This document shows, one piece after another, positions 59,058-64,000 of a DNA stretch of 64,000 nt (within the stretch, counting starts at the first letter, position 1; each line of letters opens with the position of its first letter). The position numbers and the translations under genes were made by a program. The stretch comes from Hypholoma sublateritium FD-334 SS-4 (taxonomy: Eukaryota; Basidiomycota; Agaricomycetes; Agaricales; Strophariaceae). The stretch covers positions 186,001 through 250,000 of the forward strand of contig KN817543.1 in NCBI GenBank assembly GCA_000827495.1, in the 5' to 3' direction. A model generated the notes under the pieces. It did not search any database, was not told the DNA's origin, and saw only the letters and a program-made list of their open reading frames with translations.

Positions 59058-61478
59058 ATGGCGAATAATCCCAATGAAATCACTGTTGAGAACAGGGATA
59101 GTAAGTACCTCTTCTACGCTGTCCACTCTATGCACCAGAATGGTTATACTAAATGTGCACCAGCCCACAACCCTGCTACCAGCGGTGATGGGGTTCACGG
59201 CGACGCAGGCAGCCAAATATGCTGCCACACGACGGATGGAAGCGGGAGGAACCTGGTTCTCTGTGTTGATGGTACCGCAAACCAATTTGGAGAGAAGGCA
59301 TGTACATTGTACACTGCTGAACTAGGAAGCATAGACTGACGACGTTGCACAGAATACCAATGTTATTGAGCTGTACAATTTAATCTTGAAAGGCGACTTG
59401 GATCTCCAGAAAACATGGTACAATAGCGGCATTGGAACGTACGCCCGGCCGTCTTGGAAGTCACTCAGGCATCATAAGGCGGTCCTTTACCATAAAGTCG
59501 ATTTGGCGATTGCGTGGTAAAGGAATATTCCTTTTAAAAGCTGTCATTATTTCTCACCTACCTAATGACAGGGACTTTGAGCGAACGGTCTTGGCTGCCT
59601 ATCGATGGTTATCCGACGTCTATGAAACTGGCGATTGTATCTTTCTATTTGGTGAGTTTGAACTTTGTAACATTTATACCATCCGACTCTAAGAAACATG
59701 AAGGATTTTCCCGTGGCGCATTTCAAGTGCGCGTTCTTTCAGCAATGATCGCCAAGGTGCGATATATAATATATGGCACACTTCTACCACCTAGTTTGAT
59801 AACATGCTTGCATATATTAGGTCGGCCTTATACACCAAGGCAATGAGATGCAAATACCATTGTACGCTTTGAATCTCTACTAGAGAATTTTCTCATTCTT
59901 AAAAAATCTCTAGCGCATATGAACTATATGCTGATCCAGACAGTGATAAGCTAACATCGACTGAAGTCGGCACGGAAGAAAAGATGTCCAGTGCGGACCG
60001 TTTTAAAAAGGCATTTTCGCGCAAGGACGTGATTGTACATTTTGTTGGTGCCTGGTACGCCTCAATTTCCTGAATCCTGATTTATTTTATTTTAACCAAG
60101 TTGAACAAAAACAATAGGGACACTGTTTCATCAATTGGAATAGCACGTGGAACCAAGATGCTTCCTGGGACTGTCGACGGCATGAGACACGTATGTTACT
60201 TCCGCCATGCACTAGCCCTCGATGAACGCAGGGTCAAATTCTTGCCCGAGTACGCATATGGAGGCTTGGCCTCAAAGCCTCTTTACAAAGCCATGAACTT
60301 GGAAATAAAGCACCCTTTCAGATGGATGTTTTCCAAGCCATGGTCCAACAGGCAAGTCAATTTTGTTGCGAGCATAGTAGTTAAATATTAATTTTAATTT
60401 TTAATAATCAGACGTAATCAAGATACTGAGACGAGCACCAACCCAAGCATTTCACCGCAAGACACGATGAAAAATGAAGCAAATGGTGGCTCACCACAGA
60501 CACTGGAGGTCTGGTTTGCTGGGACACACTCCGACATGTAAGCCTGTTTATTTCTGAGTGTGTTAATCAGATAAATGTTTTATTTAGAGGTGGAGGGAAC
60601 ACCAAGAATGTAGGCATGGATCGCAGCCAGCCTCCACTCAGGTGGATGGTGTTTGAAGCTGCAGCACATGGCCTTCGCACGGCGGAATTCGCACGGAAGC
60701 GTCCTAAGAATGAAATAATTGAAATCAAAGAGTCCTTGACTGGTATCTGGTGGTTGCTAGAGCTCTTACCCTTCAAACGGTTGACATATACCAGGGATGA
60801 GCATGGATCCTCAACTACTCACAAGTAAATTTCTGTCACTTCAACCAAATTTATCTCTTCTCACTCAATTGGTTGCTCAGGCCTCATCTTGGGTCACCGC
60901 GGAAAATCCATGCAGGGCAAAAAATTCATAGTTCATTCTTTCTGACCAGTAATGTGCACAATGGAGAGCCCTACACTCCAAAGGCACGTCCATTGCACGA
61001 CGATACTTCATTTTGGCAGCTGGCACGCTGGGAAAAAGAGCTTCGGTCATGGCTGGTGCCGGATACATATGAACACCTTGACAGCCTAGTAGACAGGTTT
61101 GTTGATGAACCAGACACTGATCTACTACTTTCGTTGCATCAGATTGCATCTTGGAGTAAGCAAACTTCCATTTTTACCAGATATCTTCATAGCTCACTAG
61201 CTCTCAATCTTTTGTCTGTAGGCAACAGACAGGGTGAATTGTTCATTACCTTGTACAAGGGAGTAATTGGCATTCTACGCAAGGACAATTATCCGCTTGA
61301 GAAGAAATTCCGGCTGCTACAATCCTCAACAGAAATCCTGGCAAAGAGTCCTGATAACCTGAAACATGTCCATTCAGCGGAGATTCGCAGACTGATACAC
61401 CGTGACAGACTCTCTACAAGTCCAGATCACCGTCGGATGCTTGACCAATTTATGGCCGAGTGTACAACATGTACGTGA
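59058..61478 (+). CDS. DUF2235 alpha/beta hydrolase (Tle1-like catalytic domain), 594 aa
   Basis: Predicted serine hydrolase of the DUF2235 family, whose bacterial relatives include type VI secretion phospholipases; in fungi the role is unknown. Exons: 59058-59100, 59164-59297, 59353-59516, 59572-59651, 59704-59756, 59821-59861, 59914-60054, 60118-60351, 60412-60537, 60588-60824, 60881-61155, 61222-61478; sum 1785 nt. Motifs in order: NLVLCVDGTANQFGEKNTNV, the nucleophile elbow G141-F-S143-R-G145, VGAWDTVSSIG, HALALDERRVKFLPEY, and VWFAGTHSD338IGGGN with the acidic residue. No signal peptide or membrane span is seen. Introns 2 and 8 splice in frame only as GC-AG. Introns 1 and 11 are multiples of three without stops, so retaining them would keep the frame. 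Confidence 0.92.
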
Positions 61479-62390
61479 GAACGTCAGCTTTCCTCTATGA
61501 CATCGGGAAATTGGGGGCCCGCTGGTTTATCCAGACGGACTTTATAATTAGTCATCGACCTGTGGGCGTCAAACAAAGTAAAATATACTATTTTAAACAC
61601 TTACCGCGGCGCTGCAGGCCTTGGTGGGCATGACCAGCTTGCGCCGTTATTATGTATTTAGGTTTTTGTATCTAATACATTGCCAAGAATCTTTCCATTT
61701 GTTGTCCTGGACCAGTTCTTGTTATTCCCTGATCAATGTTCTATCACACATTAGATGATCTGAGCTACGAAAAGGATGACTTACTGCCTAGGACCAACCT
61801 GTACCGTTATTGTATACATATGCCTTTGTATTTAATACGGCTTCAAGAATTTAATTATCTGCTTTCTAGACCCAGTTCTTATTACTCCCTGATCAACGCT
61901 CTATCAAAGTTGCAGTCCATTAGATAGCCTGAGCGACGTCGGGAAATTAAGGGCCGCCTGTTTTTGCTAGACATGATATTATCTACGTACTGCATGACAT
62001 GCCAATCATGACCCACATATTTGATTCTTGAAGATCCTGGTATTTTCATTTCATGGTGCAATAGGAATTTGCGTGATTTGTCAGATAGTCCTCACCCTGT
62101 TATTTCCCTAACCAATCATTACCACCATTGCATCAGAGTTGCAAGTGATTTGACGGGTTGATCTACGCGAGCGACGGCGTCTTTAATATGGCACAGAAAT
62201 TTTAATTCTTAGAGGTTGTGATATTTCAATCTAACGCCATAGTAAGAATTCAGTTAGTAATCTATCGCATAGGCCTCATTTTTGTTAGTTGCTAGCTTGT
62301 CATTGTCAACGGAAATAGGAGGTTGAATAATTTATTGTGTATGAATTGTCACTACAATGTTAGAATACTCAATGAACGCTAATTTTTGTA
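61479..62390. other. 3' flank with diverged tandem repeats
   Basis: AT-rich sequence downstream of the DUF2235 gene. A unit containing GTATYTAATAC, CAGTTCTTRTTAYTCCCTGATCAAYG and GAGCTACGA/GAGCGACG recurs at about 61640-61780 and 61800-61945. A weaker third copy ends near 62180. There is no coding frame. Confidence 0.5.
61640..62180. repeat. Diverged tandem repeat, about 160-230 bp period
   Basis: Copies 1 and 2 align over most of their length (CCGTTATTRTRTA, then CTTTGTATYTAATAC, then CAAGAAT, then CAGTTCTT). The third keeps only its second half (CATCAGAGTTGCAAGTGATTT against CAAAGTTGCAGTCCATTA). The GACRTCGGGAAATT motif also occurs near 61500 and 61936. Confidence 0.55.
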
Positions 62391-62545
62391 TTACAGAGGG
62401 CATGTTTTAGATTTATTATGCACCATGAAAGCACGGCAAGCAGTGTATATTACAAGGAGAGTATGTATCAAGTAGTTGGATGTGCCTTCAACAAGAGTAG
62501 CTTCAAAATATGAATGGTCCCTGAGATACAGCGTCAGTAAATCAC

Positions 62546-63524
62546 TCAGACATGAGTAATTGCACGTACCGCTAGGGGAACTATTTCTCCGTCGGTAATT
62601 CTTTGCTTCCACATTTTGCCTCCTTCAGGGTGCGGAGCATAATCGACATGCATTTCGGCATCAACGTGCATCCACCAACGATTAGTGAACGCAGGTACGC
62701 CCTTCGTCGACTGCGAGCACACGGAAGTGGCGGCGAGGTACCCGTACGCGGTGTAATGTTCGGGCGCCGTTCGGTTTTCTGCTGTCGTCAATTGGCGGGA
62801 GAGATATCGATTTTTCAAGCGATTATCAGAATCGTGAAGACAGGGCTGGCTGGAAAGATCACAGTGAAAAAAGGCGGTGGAAAGTGTACACAAACTTACT
62901 TGATTACCACAATCCATCTTTGTGTGCCTTCAAAATCGTTACTGATCTGCGTGTGCGACTTTTCGAGTGCATGTTTGAAAACTTGAATCGCATTCAGGCG
63001 TTTCGGCAGCGATTTCCTTCGCGAAAGAATCCCTCGAGGTAAGAACAGCTCATACGATGATGAGGGCCCTTCGATACACGTAGTCAGCAAACACATAACA
63101 TATCAGGGGCAGCACTTACTGGCGGGAATCACGTTGAAGAGACTTGGAAGTTCTATAATATATACATTCAAGTCTGAAGACAAGTGAAATTATAAGATGT
63201 GTGCTTACTGGTGGTCATCATCTTGAAGCCGTGAAACAGCTGATGTGCTAAGAAACGTCCTTGTATCGGGGCAGCCACAGCCAAATCTTTGCAAACGAAG
63301 TTAAATTGACCGGCGGCAATGTATGAGTCGCAAATCCTGGCGCGAAAAGGCTTCGCGCATGAGGACGCCGCTGCGCGGTGCATACTGAAGTCATCGTATC
63401 GCTCTGTAGACTGAGAGCGATAACGGTAGATTTTGGGGTTGCTTGCCGCTATTTCCGGAAAGTACTCGCTCCTGGCGCGACCACTACCCAGATGGGACGA
63501 CACCCCGCTCGCGTCAACGGACAT
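62546..63524 (-). CDS. Possible spliced gene of unknown function
   Basis: Tentative. Minus-strand exons with good GT-AG borders can be linked: about 63223-63524 (containing RYDDFSMHRAAASSC and KDLAVAAPIQGRFLAHQLF), a short exon reading LPSLFNVIPA near 63140, and one around 62905-63070 (LPKRLNAIQVFKHALEKSH, then FEGTQRWIVVI). A further stretch lies near 62600-62750 whose frame I cannot settle. No domain is recognised. The plus strand also carries open frames here (62603-62986, 63378-63779), so strand is not certain. It could be a fragment of a larger gene that continues past the window end. Confidence 0.3.
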
Positions 63525-64000
63525 ATGGTCTGCATGCGTCCGGAGCTCACAAACTGGCCCATCACTGGGATGACACCCTCGGTGCGCCTACCAGTTCCCT
63601 ATTCCTGCGCATCTCATGCTAATTCTGCCCGGCAGATGGAGGCGACGGAGGTACTGGTCCCGCAGCGCCAGCACCTGTCGACGCTGCAGCAGCTGGACAA
63701 GCAGACATCGTGCCGCATGGCGTTCAACAACCCCTTGTTCAAGCTCGCGCGCGGCTGCGCCGGTTTGAGTCGACGATGAAGTAGCTACGTCTATCCACCC
63801 ACCCCTGGTGCGCTTGTTTATTGAAAAGAAACGCCTAAAGAGGACTGCGCATGGGCGCATTTCAATGCGGAGTATGGACAGCACTTGCCAGTGGACCTGC
63901 AGCTCTGTTTCTCCATCGCAAACGCACCGACGGCATGGGAGATTGCGCCGGTGAAATAGCGCTACTTTTGAGGCGCTGCTGCACGACGGCCATCTCATTT
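63525..64000. other. Window end, unresolved
   Basis: Both strands are open over parts of this segment (plus 63378-63779, minus 63588-63998). The minus frame has a helical, Leu/Arg-rich stretch (EQGVVERHAARCLLVQLLQ) and might be an upstream exon of the preceding candidate. Nothing can be decided. Confidence 0.25.

Noticed and set aside
59058..61478. Reading the DUF2235 protein as a secreted toxin effector
   Set aside because: The relation to bacterial type VI phospholipases is only at the level of the catalytic domain. There is no signal peptide and no immunity-like neighbour, and the family is widespread in fungi.
1..64000. Search for transposons, CRISPR arrays, rRNA and biosynthetic clusters
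   Set aside because: I found no reverse transcriptase, integrase, transposase, regular spacer array, rRNA or grouped pathway genes. The tyrosinase stands alone without other pigment genes nearby.

Overview
The window is nuclear DNA from a filamentous basidiomycete, most likely an Agaricomycete. The evidence is many short introns (mostly 45-70 nt, GT-AG, CTRAY-type branch sites), a type-3 copper tyrosinase with the basidiomycete domain layout, a DUF6593-type protein, F-box and AIM9-like families, and intron-containing tRNA genes. The closest family I can recall for the tyrosinase is that of polypores such as Pycnoporus, but that is recollection, not a search.

I could splice ten genes so that the coding lengths are exact multiples of three. 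In order they are: an HMG-box factor (-, 4742-5693), a tyrosinase (-, 8886-11161), a DUF6593-like protein (-, 18523-19278), a PWWP/TFIIS-N chromatin protein (+, 23888-26377), a membrane-anchored YtcJ-type amidohydrolase (+, 29400-32069), a Kelch/MYND protein (+, 32720-35091), a Zn(II)2Cys6 transcription factor (-, 36429-39761), a DUF202 membrane protein (+, 45210-46035), an APH/AIM9-like kinase-fold protein (+, 53403-55259) and a DUF2235 alpha/beta hydrolase (+, 59058-61478). Single-exon calls are a disordered 301-residue protein (+, 16800-17705) and an F-box protein (+, 47496-48938). Two tRNA genes, both with introns, lie at 46215-46304 (Trp, CCA) and 50457-50562 (Pro, CGG).

Between the genes are long gene-poor stretches. 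Several are GC-rich and full of spurious open frames (1-4.7 kb, 6.4-8.5 kb, 12-15.5 kb, 39.8-42.9 kb, 55.3-57.4 kb). They contain diverged duplicated segments, including a near-identical inverted pair at the window start and at 52.8-53.1 kb. A minus-strand relic at 51.1-52.5 kb carries four imperfect copies of a short protein module. All ambiguous bases in the window fall in one 2.7 kb patch at 52.38-55.12 kb.

The genes do not form an obvious pathway or cluster. They read as an ordinary chromosomal neighbourhood of regulators (HMG, Zn2Cys6, PWWP, Kelch-MYND, F-box) and enzymes (tyrosinase, amidohydrolase, DUF2235 hydrolase). The most unusual features are four introns that only splice in frame as GC-AG, an HMG box about 11 residues short, a low-complexity repeat extension on the tyrosinase, and the hidden repeat module at 51 kb. 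I saw no recognisable transposase, reverse transcriptase, CRISPR array or virus-like gene.
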